This document shows, in pieces, positions 18,117 to 26,696 of a stretch of 64,000 nucleotides of DNA (the stretch's first letter is position 1; the number at the start of each line of letters is the position of its first letter). The DNA is from Methylobacterium sp. J-067 (GTDB lineage Bacteria; Pseudomonadota; Alphaproteobacteria; Rhizobiales; Beijerinckiaceae), in assembly GCF_022829465.1 (NCBI RefSeq), contig NZ_JAKSXZ010000074.1, positions 1 to 64,000 on the forward strand. The letters run 5' to 3'. The notes below the pieces were generated by a model, which did not search any database, was not told where the DNA came from, and saw only the letters and a program-made list of their open reading frames with translations. The translations under genes and the position numbers were made by a program.

Positions 18117-19808
18117 ATGCACTTCAATCTATCTATCAGAGCTTGTCTCACCATAGCATTCAGCTTCCTGGCATTGATCTGCGTAGGCCAGGGGGCGCTC
18201 TCGATAGTCAAACTCTCGGGCATCCGGCATTCGGTTGCCAAGGTGTCCACCAACTGGCTTCCCTCGGTCGTCGCCGTAACGAACATCAGAGCTACCGCGT
18301 CGGAGGTTCGCATCAAACAGTTGCGCTTCCTGGCGAACTCCGACAACACCGAGCAGCGAACTGACAACAGACGGCAGCTAACGGATGCCCTTGCCGCGCT
18401 AACAACAGCGCGAAAGACATACGAGCCGTTGATATCCTCGGATGAGGAGCGCGGTCTCTACGACGCATTCGTTGCCGCCTGGGACCGGTATGAAGCCGTC
18501 GGCCGCGAAGCAATGCGTCTTGCGGATGCAGGCCATACCAACGAGGGATTGGGACTCATTGGCCGGCCCGACAACATCAACCTTTATAATGATGTCCGTC
18601 AGACCCTGAGCCGCGATGTTGCTCTCAACGAGCGTGGCGCTCGGGCAGAATCCGACGCAGCTATGACAGCAGCAGGAGAGGCGATGATCGCGGTCTATAT
18701 CGCAATCGCCCTTGCTCTCACTGCCGCTGCAGCAGCCGCTATGTTCGGTTTCCTGCGCGTATCGCGCCCGATCCAGTTGATGACTGGCAGGATGACCGAA
18801 CTGGCGACTGGCGATGCAGGGGTTGAGGTGCCATTCCTCCGGCGTGGCGACGAAATCGGTTCGATGGCGGCGGCGGTACAGGTGTTCAAGGACAACCTCC
18901 TCCACACGCGGCAGCTAGAAGTTGAGACCGCTCAAGCGCGTTTGGCTGCCGAGGAACAGCGCAAGGCCGGCATGAGGCAGATGGCGGACAATTTCGATCA
19001 GGCAGTCGGCGGCATCATTGGCATGGTGTCCTCATCGGCAACGGAGTTACAGGCCACGGCACAGACCATGACGGCCACGGCGACGGAGACGGCCAGCCAG
19101 TCGACCACGGTAGCCGCTGCTGCCGAGGAAGCCGCGTCGAACGTCAACACGGTTGCCGCAGCAGCGGAGGAGTTGGGATCCTCTGTCCAGGAGATCAGCC
19201 GCCAGGTGGCCGGTTCTGCTGATCTGGCTCAGTGCGCCGTACACGAGGCGGACCAAACTAGCTCGCTCGTTCAGAAGTTAAGCTCGGCCGTATCTCGAAT
19301 TGGCGACGTGGTTGGGTTGATCGCGAACATCGCCGGGCAGACCAACCTGCTGGCGCTGAATGCAACGATCGAGGCGGCCCGGGCCGGGGCAGCGGGCAAG
19401 GGCTTCGCCGTAGTGGCCGCTGAAGTGAAGGCGCTGGCCGAGCAGACCGCGAAGGCTACCAGTGAGATCTCAGGGCAGATTGCGCAGATCCAAGCTTCGA
19501 CCGGGCAGGCAGTCACGTCTATCACCGGCATCACCGGACGGATCCGCGAGATTAACGGCGTTGCAGCCTCGATCGCGGCAGCAGTGGAGCAGCAGGGCGC
19601 GGCGACGCAAGAGATCGTCAGGAACGTCTCCCAGGCGGCGCAAGGTACGGGCGAGGTAACGAGCAACATCGCTGGCGTCGCGGGGGCGGCCGAGGAGACG
19701 GGCGCCGCCGCGAACCAGGTTCTGGGGGCGGCCTCGGAGTTGTCGCGCCAGTCGGAGCAACTGCGGAGCGAGGTCGAGCGCTTCCTTGCCACCGTGCGCA
19801 CGGCCTGA
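18117..19808 (+). CDS. Methyl-accepting chemotaxis protein, four-helix-bundle type
   Basis: Transmembrane chemoreceptor of 563 aa. It has a membrane helix at about 10-28 ([19 protein letters not shown]) and a periplasmic helical domain of about 150 residues resembling the 4HB_MCP sensor. A second membrane helix ([19 protein letters not shown]) leads to HAMP ([18 protein letters not shown]) and the signalling domain with the tip [17 protein letters not shown]. It signals through CheA/CheW. The HAMP-to-coil junction is nearly identical to the receptor at 1-957. The ATG at 18117 directly precedes the first helix, and the frame upstream lacks features. It converges on the sugar-acid operon at 20101; whether it senses that operon's substrate is speculation. 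Confidence 0.92.
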   Translation: MHFNLSIRACLTIAFSFLALICVGQGALSIVKLSGIRHSVAKVSTNWLPSVVAVTNIRATASEVRIKQLRFLANSDNTEQRTDNRRQLTDALAALTTARKTYEPLISSDEERGLYDAFVAAWDRYEAVGREAMRLADAGHTNEGLGLIGRPDNINLYNDVRQTLSRDVALNERGARAESDAAMTAAGEAMIAVYIAIALALTAAAAAAMFGFLRVSRPIQLMTGRMTELATGDAGVEVPFLRRGDEIGSMAAAVQVFKDNLLHTRQLEVETAQARLAAEEQRKAGMRQMADNFDQAVGGIIGMVSSSATELQATAQTMTATATETASQSTTVAAAAEEAASNVNTVAAAAEELGSSVQEISRQVAGSADLAQCAVHEADQTSSLVQKLSSAVSRIGDVVGLIANIAGQTNLLALNATIEAARAGAAGKGFAVVAAEVKALAEQTAKATSEISGQIAQIQASTGQAVTSITGITGRIREINGVAASIAAAVEQQGAATQEIVRNVSQAAQGTGEVTSNIAGVAGAAEETGAAANQVLGAASELSRQSEQLRSEVERFLATVRTA

Positions 19809-19820
19809 CACGAACCCTCA

Positions 19821-19860
19821 CCCGTCCGCTTCCGCACATAACCGAGCAGAAGCGGACGGG
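19821..19860. terminator. Perfect 12-bp hairpin after chemoreceptor; part of dispersed repeat
   Basis: CCCGTCCGCTTC (19821-19832) pairs perfectly with GAAGCGGACGGG (19849-19860) around a 16-base loop, 12 bases after the chemoreceptor stop and between two converging genes. No T-run follows, so termination would be inefficient or bidirectional by structure alone. The second arm begins a block (19853-19878) repeated almost exactly at 29333-29358, so the hairpin probably belongs to a repeat family. Confidence 0.5.
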
Positions 19861-19965
19861 CAGGAAACCACCCCAAGCTGCCCTTCCGCGTCCGACCCAA
19901 CGCAGTCTTACACGAATGGTCGTGCGGCTCCCGAATGCGGACATGTTTTCCGCCACTTCTCCAGC
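19853..19965. repeat. AGCGGAC-type intergenic repeat copy
   Basis: 26 bases at 19853-19878 (CGGACGGGCAGGAAACCACC, then CCAAGC) match 29333-29358 with one mismatch. Both are followed within 35 bases by a CCGCxTCCGACCCAAC segment (19885-19901 here, 29390-29405 there). Further related words (AATGGTCGTGC, ATGCGGACATG) extend to about 19965. Confidence 0.6.
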
Positions 19966-20100
19966 AGTCACGTGCCTACCGCAGGCATTCAATGAGGATG
20001 GTCGTTCGCTTGGAAGCGGATGTGACGGTTGGCAAGCCGAAGCGGACACTGATGGCACATTCAACCCAATACTCTGGTATTCCAGATTGAATGCATCAGC

Positions 20101-21120
20101 TTATCCGCCCGCCACGCCTTGGATATTTACGTAGACAGCATAAAGCGATTTACTTGCGGCCATGAAAAGCCGGTTTCGCTTGCGCCCGCCGAAGGCCACG
20201 TTGGGGCATCGTTCCGGGAGATGGATATGACCGATGGCCTTGCCGGTCTTATCGAAAATGCGCACGCCATCGAAGGCCTCGCTCATCCCCCACCCGCACC
20301 AGAGATTTCCATCGACGTCCACCCGGAACCCGTCCGGCCGCTCTCCGGGCTGCGCCTGGATGAAAACCCGGTTGTTGGCGAGCTTCGTGCCGTCATCCAC
20401 CACGTCGAAGACGCGGATCACCCGCGGATTTGCGGCGGCCTCAACGACGTAGAGCAAGGACTCGTCGGGCGAGAAGGCCAGACCGTTCGGTCGCCCAACA
20501 TCCCCCGTGACGATCGTGATGCGCCCGTCCCGGCCGTCGACGCGGTAGACGTTGGTCGGCAACTCCTGAGGGGCGGTGTCGCCCTCGTAATTGCCGAGGA
20601 TGCCGAACGGCGGATCTGTGAACCAGATGGAGCCGTCCGACTTGCACACGATATCGTTGGGCGAGTTCAGACGCTTGTCGTAGAAACGGTCGGCGATGAC
20701 GGTGAGGCTGCCGTCCGGTTCGAGCCGCGTCACACGTCGGCCGCCATGCTCGCACGTGAGAAGCCGGCCCTGACGGTCGCGAGTATGGCCATTCGGATAG
20801 CCGGCCGGCTTCTGGAACTCGTCAACCAGGCCGGTGGATTCCTGCCAGCGGAGAGTTCGGTCGTTGGGAATATCCGACCAGATCAGACAGCGCTGATCGG
20901 CCATCCAGACGGGGCCCTCGCTCCAGCGGGCTCCCGTCCAGAGGCGCTCGACACCACCGGCATCCAACCTGTACTTGGCGAAGCTCGGATCGAGGATCTC
21001 GAAAGCGGGATCCGGATAGCGCACGGTGTCGTCCCAGTGCGCGGCCGCAGGCCCCGCCGCCAGGAAAGAGGCTGCACCGGTCGCAAGCGAGAACAGGTCC
21101 CGGCGCGTGGTAGTCGTCAT
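20101..21120 (-). CDS. Tat-exported SMP-30/gluconolactonase family protein
   Basis: Probable lactonase of 339 aa exported by the Tat pathway. The N-terminus carries TTRRDLFSLATG, a twin-arginine motif, followed by a hydrophobic stretch and AAAH cleavage region. The rest is a six-bladed propeller of the SMP-30/gluconolactonase/LRE family: WSEGPVWMADQRCLIWSDI, LNSPNDIVCKSDGSIWFTDP and RPNGLAFSPDESLLYV are the metal-site and substrate loops (Glu, Asn, Asp ligands). Such enzymes open sugar lactones to aldonic acids. It is the last gene of the operon, 43 bases after the DapA-family gene. This fits a periplasmic step that produces the acid taken up by the MFS transporter. Confidence 0.9.
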   Translation of the reverse strand: MTTTTRRDLFSLATGAASFLAAGPAAAHWDDTVRYPDPAFEILDPSFAKYRLDAGGVERLWTGARWSEGPVWMADQRCLIWSDIPNDRTLRWQESTGLVDEFQKPAGYPNGHTRDRQGRLLTCEHGGRRVTRLEPDGSLTVIADRFYDKRLNSPNDIVCKSDGSIWFTDPPFGILGNYEGDTAPQELPTNVYRVDGRDGRITIVTGDVGRPNGLAFSPDESLLYVVEAAANPRVIRVFDVVDDGTKLANNRVFIQAQPGERPDGFRVDVDGNLWCGWGMSEAFDGVRIFDKTGKAIGHIHLPERCPNVAFGGRKRNRLFMAASKSLYAVYVNIQGVAGG

Positions 21121-21163
21121 GCTCTCGATCTCCCCGACGTTTCCTGAGTTCAGGTTGATCTGA

Positions 21164-22057
21164 TCAAGCGCCGAGCAATGCGCGTCGCTGGTCCGTGGTG
21201 AGGGCCATGAGAGGTGGGCACAGGCGAAGCCAACTGTCCTTGCCCGTCGCCTGGGCGATCAGGGTCTTGATCGCGGCCATCTGACGAGGGCCGACGGTTC
21301 GCTCTCGCTCTGTGACGACGCGGGCCTGAGCAGCCGCAACCTCATCTGCCTTCGATGGGTCGGCATAGTGCCGGTAGACGAAGGCGAGATCGGCCGCACA
21401 AAGGTTGGAGGTGGCGGTGATGCAACCCGCAGCGCCCTTTGCCAGAAGCGGCAGCAACAGCGGGTCGGCGCCAGTTAGAACGGCGAAGCCAGGGAACCGC
21501 TCGATCATCGCTACGTGGTTGGCGATGTCGCCGGAGGAATCCTTGATGCCGGTGACGGTCTCCGGATAGCGCGCCCGCAGTCGCTCGATCAGGTCGTGGG
21601 AGATCGGCACGGCCGAGACTTGGGGGATGTGGTAGAGCACGACACGAAGCCGCGCATCGCCAATCCGCTCGATCACCTCCGAATAGGCGGCGAACAAGCC
21701 GTCATCGGTGACACCCTTGTAGTAAAAGGGCGGAAGCATCACGACCGTATTCACGCCGAGCGAAAGAGCGTGCTTCGTCAGGTCGATCGTCTCCGCAATC
21801 GCCGCGACGCCGGTGCCAGGCATCAGCTTCTCCGGGGCGACGCCAGCCTCGACCGTGACCTCCAATAGCGCCTTGCGTTGAACCGGCGAGAACGAGTTCG
21901 CTTCCCCGGTCGTGCCGAGCAGGGCGACGCCGTCGCAGCCCTGCGCGATGAGCCGCTTGGCATGGGCAACGAACAGCGTGTGGTCGGGCGCGTAATCGGC
22001 TGTGAGCGGCGTAGCGGCGGCGCAGAACACGCCGCGGGGATGAAGGACGGTCATCAC
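21164..22057 (-). CDS. DapA/NAL-family aldolase or dehydratase
   Basis: Class I aldolase-superfamily enzyme of 297 aa. The family landmarks are present: ALLGTTGEANSFS (GTTGE substrate loop), VVLYHIPQ (catalytic Tyr) and TVTGIKDSSGD (Schiff-base Lys). Members act on pyruvate or 2-keto-acid substrates as dihydrodipicolinate synthase, N-acetylneuraminate lyase, KDG aldolase or sugar-acid dehydratase. Sequence alone does not choose, but its place in a sugar-acid operon argues for a 2-keto-3-deoxy sugar-acid lyase or dehydratase rather than lysine biosynthesis. It starts 8 bases after the iron alcohol dehydrogenase stop. Confidence 0.9.
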   Translation of the reverse strand: MMTVLHPRGVFCAAATPLTADYAPDHTLFVAHAKRLIAQGCDGVALLGTTGEANSFSPVQRKALLEVTVEAGVAPEKLMPGTGVAAIAETIDLTKHALSLGVNTVVMLPPFYYKGVTDDGLFAAYSEVIERIGDARLRVVLYHIPQVSAVPISHDLIERLRARYPETVTGIKDSSGDIANHVAMIERFPGFAVLTGADPLLLPLLAKGAAGCITATSNLCAADLAFVYRHYADPSKADEVAAAQARVVTERERTVGPRQMAAIKTLIAQATGKDSWLRLCPPLMALTTDQRRALLGA

Positions 22058-22065
22058 AGGAACCT

Positions 22066-23193
22066 TCAGTAGGCGGCTCGGTAGAGCGTGAGGATGTCGG
22101 CGCGGCTCATGTCGCGCGGATTGTTGTCGAGGAGCCTACGGATGGCGTGGGCCTCGCCCGCCATCGCGTCGAGATCGTCCTCCGGCACGCCGATGCGCGA
22201 CAGGCGCAGCTCCACGCCGAGATCCGCGCAGAAGCGGGTCGCATACTCGCGGACGAGGGCCTCGTCGGAGCTGGCCGGCGCACCGAGCGCCTGGAGCACG
22301 AGCGCGGTCTTCTCCGGGACGGCGGGCGCATTGAACGCCAGGGTGTGCGGGAAGATCGCCGCGCAGGCGAGCCCGTGGGCGACATGGTGCCGAGTGCCGA
22401 GCGGATAGGCCACGGCATGCCCGGCTGTGGTGTTCACCGGTCCTAGGCAGAACCCGCCATAAAGCGAGGCCAAAGACAGCCCGGCCCGGGCCTCACGATC
22501 GGAGCCATCGGCGACCGCACGCGGCAGGTAGCGGCCGACGAGGCGGGCGCCTTCCAGCGCGTAGAGATCGATGGCCGGGTGCGCCTTCCGGCTGGTGAAA
22601 GCCTCGACGCAATGGGCCATGGCATCGACGCCCGTGGCGGCGGTCACGGCGGCCGGCACGGTCATGGTCAGGTCGGGGTCGATCACCGCTAGGTCCGCCA
22701 GCATGTGGCGGCTCTGCACCGCGAGCTTGGCCTGCGCCTCCGGGTCCGTGACGAGGGAGCGCGTGCCCGCCTCGCTGCCGGTGCCTGCGGTGGTCGGGAC
22801 CTGGACGAGGCCGATCCGGCGACCGAGCACCTTCTCGGGGCCCACGACATCGCGCAGGGTTTGGCCGCTGCCCGGCAGGACGGCGACGAGCTTGGCGAGA
22901 TCCATGGCGCTGCCGCCGCCGAAGCCGATCACGCAATCGGGGCGGACCTCTTCCGCGAGCGCGATCACGGCATCGAGGTTCGGGAGGTCCGGCTCTGGCT
23001 TCACCGTGCCGAACACGGTGAAGTCGCCGGAAAGGCCGAGCAGATCCACTCGGCCGGCGTTGAAGGCATCGGCCACGACGAGGGGCCGGCGGTAGCCGCG
23101 CTCGGCGAGGAAGCGCGCCACGCGGGACAGGGTGCCCGCGCCGAAGGCGATCTCCTGCGGCCGGACGAGGTCGATCGGTGAGGCGATATTCAT
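22066..23193 (-). CDS. Iron-containing alcohol dehydrogenase
   Basis: Group III (iron-activated) NAD(P)-dependent dehydrogenase of 375 aa. It shows the nucleotide-binding loop GFGGGSAMDLAK, then VPTTAGTGSEAG, and metal ligands in DAMAHCVEAFTS, TAGHAVAYPLG and HHVAHG. The family includes maleylacetate reductases, lactaldehyde reductase and other alcohol dehydrogenases, so the substrate here is undefined, probably a hydroxy-acid or aldehyde intermediate of the operon's pathway. The ATG at 23193 lies 8 bases after the PdxA2 stop codon and fits the family N-terminus; the upstream frame runs inside the preceding gene. Confidence 0.9.
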   Translation of the reverse strand: MNIASPIDLVRPQEIAFGAGTLSRVARFLAERGYRRPLVVADAFNAGRVDLLGLSGDFTVFGTVKPEPDLPNLDAVIALAEEVRPDCVIGFGGGSAMDLAKLVAVLPGSGQTLRDVVGPEKVLGRRIGLVQVPTTAGTGSEAGTRSLVTDPEAQAKLAVQSRHMLADLAVIDPDLTMTVPAAVTAATGVDAMAHCVEAFTSRKAHPAIDLYALEGARLVGRYLPRAVADGSDREARAGLSLASLYGGFCLGPVNTTAGHAVAYPLGTRHHVAHGLACAAIFPHTLAFNAPAVPEKTALVLQALGAPASSDEALVREYATRFCADLGVELRLSRIGVPEDDLDAMAGEAHAIRRLLDNNPRDMSRADILTLYRAAY

Positions 23194-23201
23194 GGCGACC
23201 C

Positions 23202-24230
23202 TCACGCGGCGCGGCGGTTGGCGGCGAGCTTCTCGGCGAACTCGATCGCCTCGATCAGGCTGCGCTCGTTCGCGATACCCTTGCCGGCAATGTCGAAGGC
23301 GGTGCCGTGATCGACCGAAGTGCGGATGATTGGCAGGCCGAGGGTGATGTTCACCCCCGAGAGGTCCATCCACTTGCCGGTTGCCGGGTCGATCTCGAAG
23401 CCGAGCAGCTTCACAGGGATGTGCCCCTGATCGTGGTACATCGCGATGACAGCGTCGTACTGGCCGGCGCGCAGCTTCACGAATACCGTATCGCCCGGCA
23501 CCGGGCCGTGAATGTTCAGGCCATCGGCATTGGCCTTCTCGATGACCGGCGTGCTGACGTCGAGATCTTCACGCCCAAACAGGCCGCCCTCGCCAGCGTG
23601 GGGGTTCAGCGCGGCCACCGCTATATTCGGCCGGTCCAGGCCGAGGCTCCTCAGCGCCTTGTGAGTGAGGTCGATGACGAGGTGCAGGCGCTCCGGCGTC
23701 AGGCGCTTCGGAACGTCCTGCAGGGCGACGTGGGTGGTGACGTGCGAGACGCGCATGTTGCCGTGGGCGAGCATCATCACCGAGCCGCGCACGCCGGTGA
23801 GTTCGGCCAGCAACTCGGTATGGCCGGCATAGTGATAGCCGGCCTTGTTGAGCGCCTCCTTGTTGAGCGGCGCCGTGACGATGCCGCCGACCTTGTCCGC
23901 CATTGCCAGACGGACGCCAGCCTCGATCGCCTTGTAGGCGAAGCGGCCGCCATCGGCGGAGAGCTTGCCGGGCTCGATGGGGGCGCCCTCCGCATCCGCC
24001 TGCAGGCAGCAGAGGGCAGGCCAGGTCGCTGCTTCGGAGATTTCGACGATCCGCTCCGGGAGAAGGCTCAAGGCCTCTTCCGCCCGGCGCAGGGCCGGGA
24101 CGCTGCCAATGACCATCAGCTTAAGGTCTCCGGCATCGATACGGTCCTTCAGCCGCGCGGCGGCCTTGACGATGATCTCGGGGCCGATGCCCGCGGGATC
24201 GCCCATGGTGATGGCGAGATGGGGGGTCAT
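23202..24230 (-). CDS. pdxA2: PdxA2-type 4-phosphate dehydrogenase (D-threonate/D-erythronate 4-phosphate)
   Basis: NAD- and metal-dependent oxidative decarboxylase of 342 aa in the PdxA family. It begins ITMGDPAGIGPEI and contains VTAPLNKEALN, YAGHTELLAE, LNPHAGEGGLFGRED and AMYHDQGHIPVKLL, whose His and Asp residues bind the metal. PdxA itself serves vitamin B6 synthesis. Copies next to a DUF1537 kinase, as here, are the PdxA2 type that convert D-threonate or D-erythronate 4-phosphate to dihydroxyacetone phosphate and CO2 (established for other bacteria). The start overlaps the kinase stop by four bases (ATGA), which supports joint function. Confidence 0.88.
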   Translation of the reverse strand: MTPHLAITMGDPAGIGPEIIVKAAARLKDRIDAGDLKLMVIGSVPALRRAEEALSLLPERIVEISEAATWPALCCLQADAEGAPIEPGKLSADGGRFAYKAIEAGVRLAMADKVGGIVTAPLNKEALNKAGYHYAGHTELLAELTGVRGSVMMLAHGNMRVSHVTTHVALQDVPKRLTPERLHLVIDLTHKALRSLGLDRPNIAVAALNPHAGEGGLFGREDLDVSTPVIEKANADGLNIHGPVPGDTVFVKLRAGQYDAVIAMYHDQGHIPVKLLGFEIDPATGKWMDLSGVNITLGLPIIRTSVDHGTAFDIAGKGIANERSLIEAIEFAEKLAANRRAA

Positions 24231-25327
24231 GTGCCGCTCCTGTCGTGCGGAAAGCCGTTCTGGTGGAGGAGGTCGCGCCAGAGGCCGGGCGCGCCGAAGG
24301 CCCCCGATTTCGACACGACCGGCAGGCCATCCCAGCGTCCGCCGCGCAGGACCGAGCGTGGGAGGCCGGGGGCGATCTGCCCCGTCACGTCGAGGCATTC
24401 GACAGACAGGGCGAGACAGAGCGCCTTAAGCGTCTCGCCCCCGGCTACGAGAAGGCTCCCTGGCCGGGGAAGATCGTCGGCCAGTCTCGCGAAGGCCCTG
24501 GCGATCTGCCCGGCGGCGGCCTCGCGGGCCGTGCCGGGGGGAAGGTCGAGGCTCGCCATCACCGCACCGTCGCGGGACAGGCGGTCCATGATGAGGTCGC
24601 GATGAGGCGCGCCGTGGTCGAGGACGAGCCGCAGGGCCCCGCAGGCTGCGAGCTGAGCCCCGGTCTCCTCGCGGTCGGACCCGAACAATCCGAGGACCGG
24701 CCCTTCCAACCGGACGTTGGACGGCGGCGTCACCCCTCTGGCGAGAGCGGCGGCGAGGCCGCCGCTGCCGCACCACAGGACGGGGCCATCCGCCGGCAGG
24801 GCCGCGATGGCGGCAAGATCCTCATCGCTGCGTGCATCGTAGACGGCGACGCCCTCGACCGGCCCGTCCGCGACGGAAGCCCGGCGGGCGGGGAGACCGG
24901 CCTCGCGCAGAGTCTGGGCAATATCGGCCGAGACAGGGGTCCAGTCCTCGCCGCGCCTCATCAGTTGGCGGCCTTCTACCGTCGCCCGGCCTTGGTAGGG
25001 GAAGGCGGGCGCCACGACGCAGCGTTGCCAGTCGCCCGCCTGCACCGTGGTCGCCAGTTCCGCCGCCCAGGGACCGCGCATGAGGCTGTCGAGCTTCTTG
25101 AAGGCGATGTCCGCCTCGGCGAAACAGGGCAGGAGGCCGTGCGTAATCCGCACCGCCTCCTCCGACGCGCGCTCCCGCGTCCCGGAATCGATGGCGAGCG
25201 AACCCGATGCCCGATCCGGCAGGATCTCCGGCCAGACGACCGGGATGGTGCCACAGAGGCCGGTGAGTCCGGCCGCCGTGTCGAGGGTCCCAGTCAGATC
25301 GTCGGCGATCAGGCGCAGGGTGGGCAT
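24227..25327 (-). CDS. Four-carbon acid sugar kinase (DUF1537 family)
   Basis: ATP-dependent kinase of 366 aa that phosphorylates four-carbon sugar acids. Family marks are IADDLTGTLDTA at the N-terminus (substrate domain), FKKLDSLMRGPW (KxDSxxRG) and, in the C-terminal nucleotide domain, LLVAGGETLKAL and VVSKSGAFGAP. The length is somewhat short for the family (about 400-430 aa), with the nucleotide domain compact. Coupled by a four-base overlap to pdxA2, it matches the DtnK/DenK-PdxA2 pair that degrades D-threonate or D-erythronate. Exact substrate and stereochemistry cannot be read from sequence. Confidence 0.9.
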   Translation of the reverse strand: MPTLRLIADDLTGTLDTAAGLTGLCGTIPVVWPEILPDRASGSLAIDSGTRERASEEAVRITHGLLPCFAEADIAFKKLDSLMRGPWAAELATTVQAGDWQRCVVAPAFPYQGRATVEGRQLMRRGEDWTPVSADIAQTLREAGLPARRASVADGPVEGVAVYDARSDEDLAAIAALPADGPVLWCGSGGLAAALARGVTPPSNVRLEGPVLGLFGSDREETGAQLAACGALRLVLDHGAPHRDLIMDRLSRDGAVMASLDLPPGTAREAAAGQIARAFARLADDLPRPGSLLVAGGETLKALCLALSVECLDVTGQIAPGLPRSVLRGGRWDGLPVVSKSGAFGAPGLWRDLLHQNGFPHDRSGT

Positions 25328-25338
25328 CGGAGCCTGCC

Positions 25339-26670
25339 TCAGGCCTTGGACGGGGTGGCGCCGGCCGCGAGGGCGCTGCCCTCGGCCTCGTCGTCCCGAC
25401 TCTTCAACGGCGCGATCTCGCCGACGATGAACAGGTACGAGCAGGCGCCGACGATGCTCAGCGTTCCCGCCACCGCGAGCGGCACCACGAACGAGCCCTG
25501 GGTGATCGAGACCATCACGCCCGTGAAGGTGGTGATGGCGATGCCCGCGAGGTTGGAGGCGAAGTTCTGGATGCCGGAGATCGAGGCGACATGGGCCGGG
25601 GTCGGGGCAACGTCGCCCGGCAGCGTCCAGATGTTGGCGCCGGCGAAGGCGAGGCCGGAATACGAGATCGCCAGCAGCGTCAGGGCCGCCGCGTCACCGG
25701 GCACCAGCGGCGCGAGGGCCACCACTGAGGAGGCAAGCAGGCCACCGACGAGGCAGGTCTTGCGGGCGGCGGTGAGGCTCCAGCCCCCCTTGAATAAGCG
25801 GTCGGACAGGTAGCCGCCGAGCCAGCCGGCTGGGATTGCGACGAGGCCGGGCACCAGCCCGAGCGTGCCGAGCTTCGCCAGGGAAAAGCCGCGGGACTGG
25901 GTGAGGTAGGACGGGAACCACGTGGTGTAGAAGTAGATGACGAAGTTCAGGCAGAAGAACCCGATCATCATCCCCCAGATTGTCCGATAGCGGAACAACT
26001 CGGCGTAGCGGATCTTCTTGGCGCCGGCCTTCACCGCGTAGTCGGCTTCCAGCACGGCGAGCTGCTCGGCCGTGACGGCGGAATGGTTCTTCGGATCGCG
26101 ATAGAGCACGTACCACAGCACCATCCACACGAGGCCGATGGCGCCGGTGACGAGGAAGGCCTCGCGCCAGCCGAAATTGGCGATGATGAAGGCGACGAGC
26201 GGGAGGGTCATCGCCGAGCCGACGCGCGAGCCCGAGGCCCAGACGCCGGTGGCGAGCCCGCGCTCCGAGCGGCGGAACCACAGGGAGGTGACCTTGGCGT
26301 TTACGGGATAGCAGAACGCCTCGCCGATCCCGAGCACCATGCGGCAGGCGATGAGCGAGGCCACGCCACCCGCGAACGCCGTCGCCAGGGTCGCGACCGA
26401 CATGATCAGCGTGGCCACCGTGTAGGTCAGCCGCGAGCCGAACTTGTCGATCAGCCAGCCGCCCGGCAGCTGCATCAGCACGTAGGACCAAAAGAACGCC
26501 GACAGGATCAGGCCCATCAGGGCCGGATCGATCCCGTATTCCTTCTGGATCATCGGCACGGCGACGCCGAGGTTGGCGCGGTCGATGTAGTTGATCGCCA
26601 CCGCCAGAAAACACATCAAAACGATGGTCCAGCGCTGTTTCGGTAGTTTTATCGTGGCCTGTCCCGTCAT
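25339..26670 (-). CDS. MFS sugar-acid transporter (anion:cation symporter family)
   Basis: Twelve-helix major facilitator of 443 aa. INYIDRANLGVAVPMIQKEY is the typical first-helix signature of the anion:cation symporter branch (glucarate, galactonate and phthalate transporters). WSYVLMQLPGGWLIDKFGSR provides the loop 2-3 MFS motif and GIGEAFCYPVNAKV the helix 4 region. It lies between the FAD-linked dehydrogenase (26 bases upstream) and the kinase (11 bases downstream), so it most likely imports the operon's sugar-acid substrate by proton symport. Confidence 0.9.
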   Translation of the reverse strand: MTGQATIKLPKQRWTIVLMCFLAVAINYIDRANLGVAVPMIQKEYGIDPALMGLILSAFFWSYVLMQLPGGWLIDKFGSRLTYTVATLIMSVATLATAFAGGVASLIACRMVLGIGEAFCYPVNAKVTSLWFRRSERGLATGVWASGSRVGSAMTLPLVAFIIANFGWREAFLVTGAIGLVWMVLWYVLYRDPKNHSAVTAEQLAVLEADYAVKAGAKKIRYAELFRYRTIWGMMIGFFCLNFVIYFYTTWFPSYLTQSRGFSLAKLGTLGLVPGLVAIPAGWLGGYLSDRLFKGGWSLTAARKTCLVGGLLASSVVALAPLVPGDAAALTLLAISYSGLAFAGANIWTLPGDVAPTPAHVASISGIQNFASNLAGIAITTFTGVMVSITQGSFVVPLAVAGTLSIVGACSYLFIVGEIAPLKSRDDEAEGSALAAGATPSKA

Positions 26671-26696
26671 GGCGTGTTCCTCCCTCTTATAGTCGT

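Noticed and set aside
18104..18119. CAGATTCGAACC word resembling a tRNA 3' end, possible att copy of tRNA-Gln
   Set aside because: Only about ten bases match, it lies at the start of the chemoreceptor frame, and the flanking bases do not continue the tRNA sequence.
23178..25813. Two overlapping long plus-strand frames
   Set aside because: Shadows of pdxA2, the DUF1537 kinase and the end of the MFS gene, all with clear family motifs on the minus strand.
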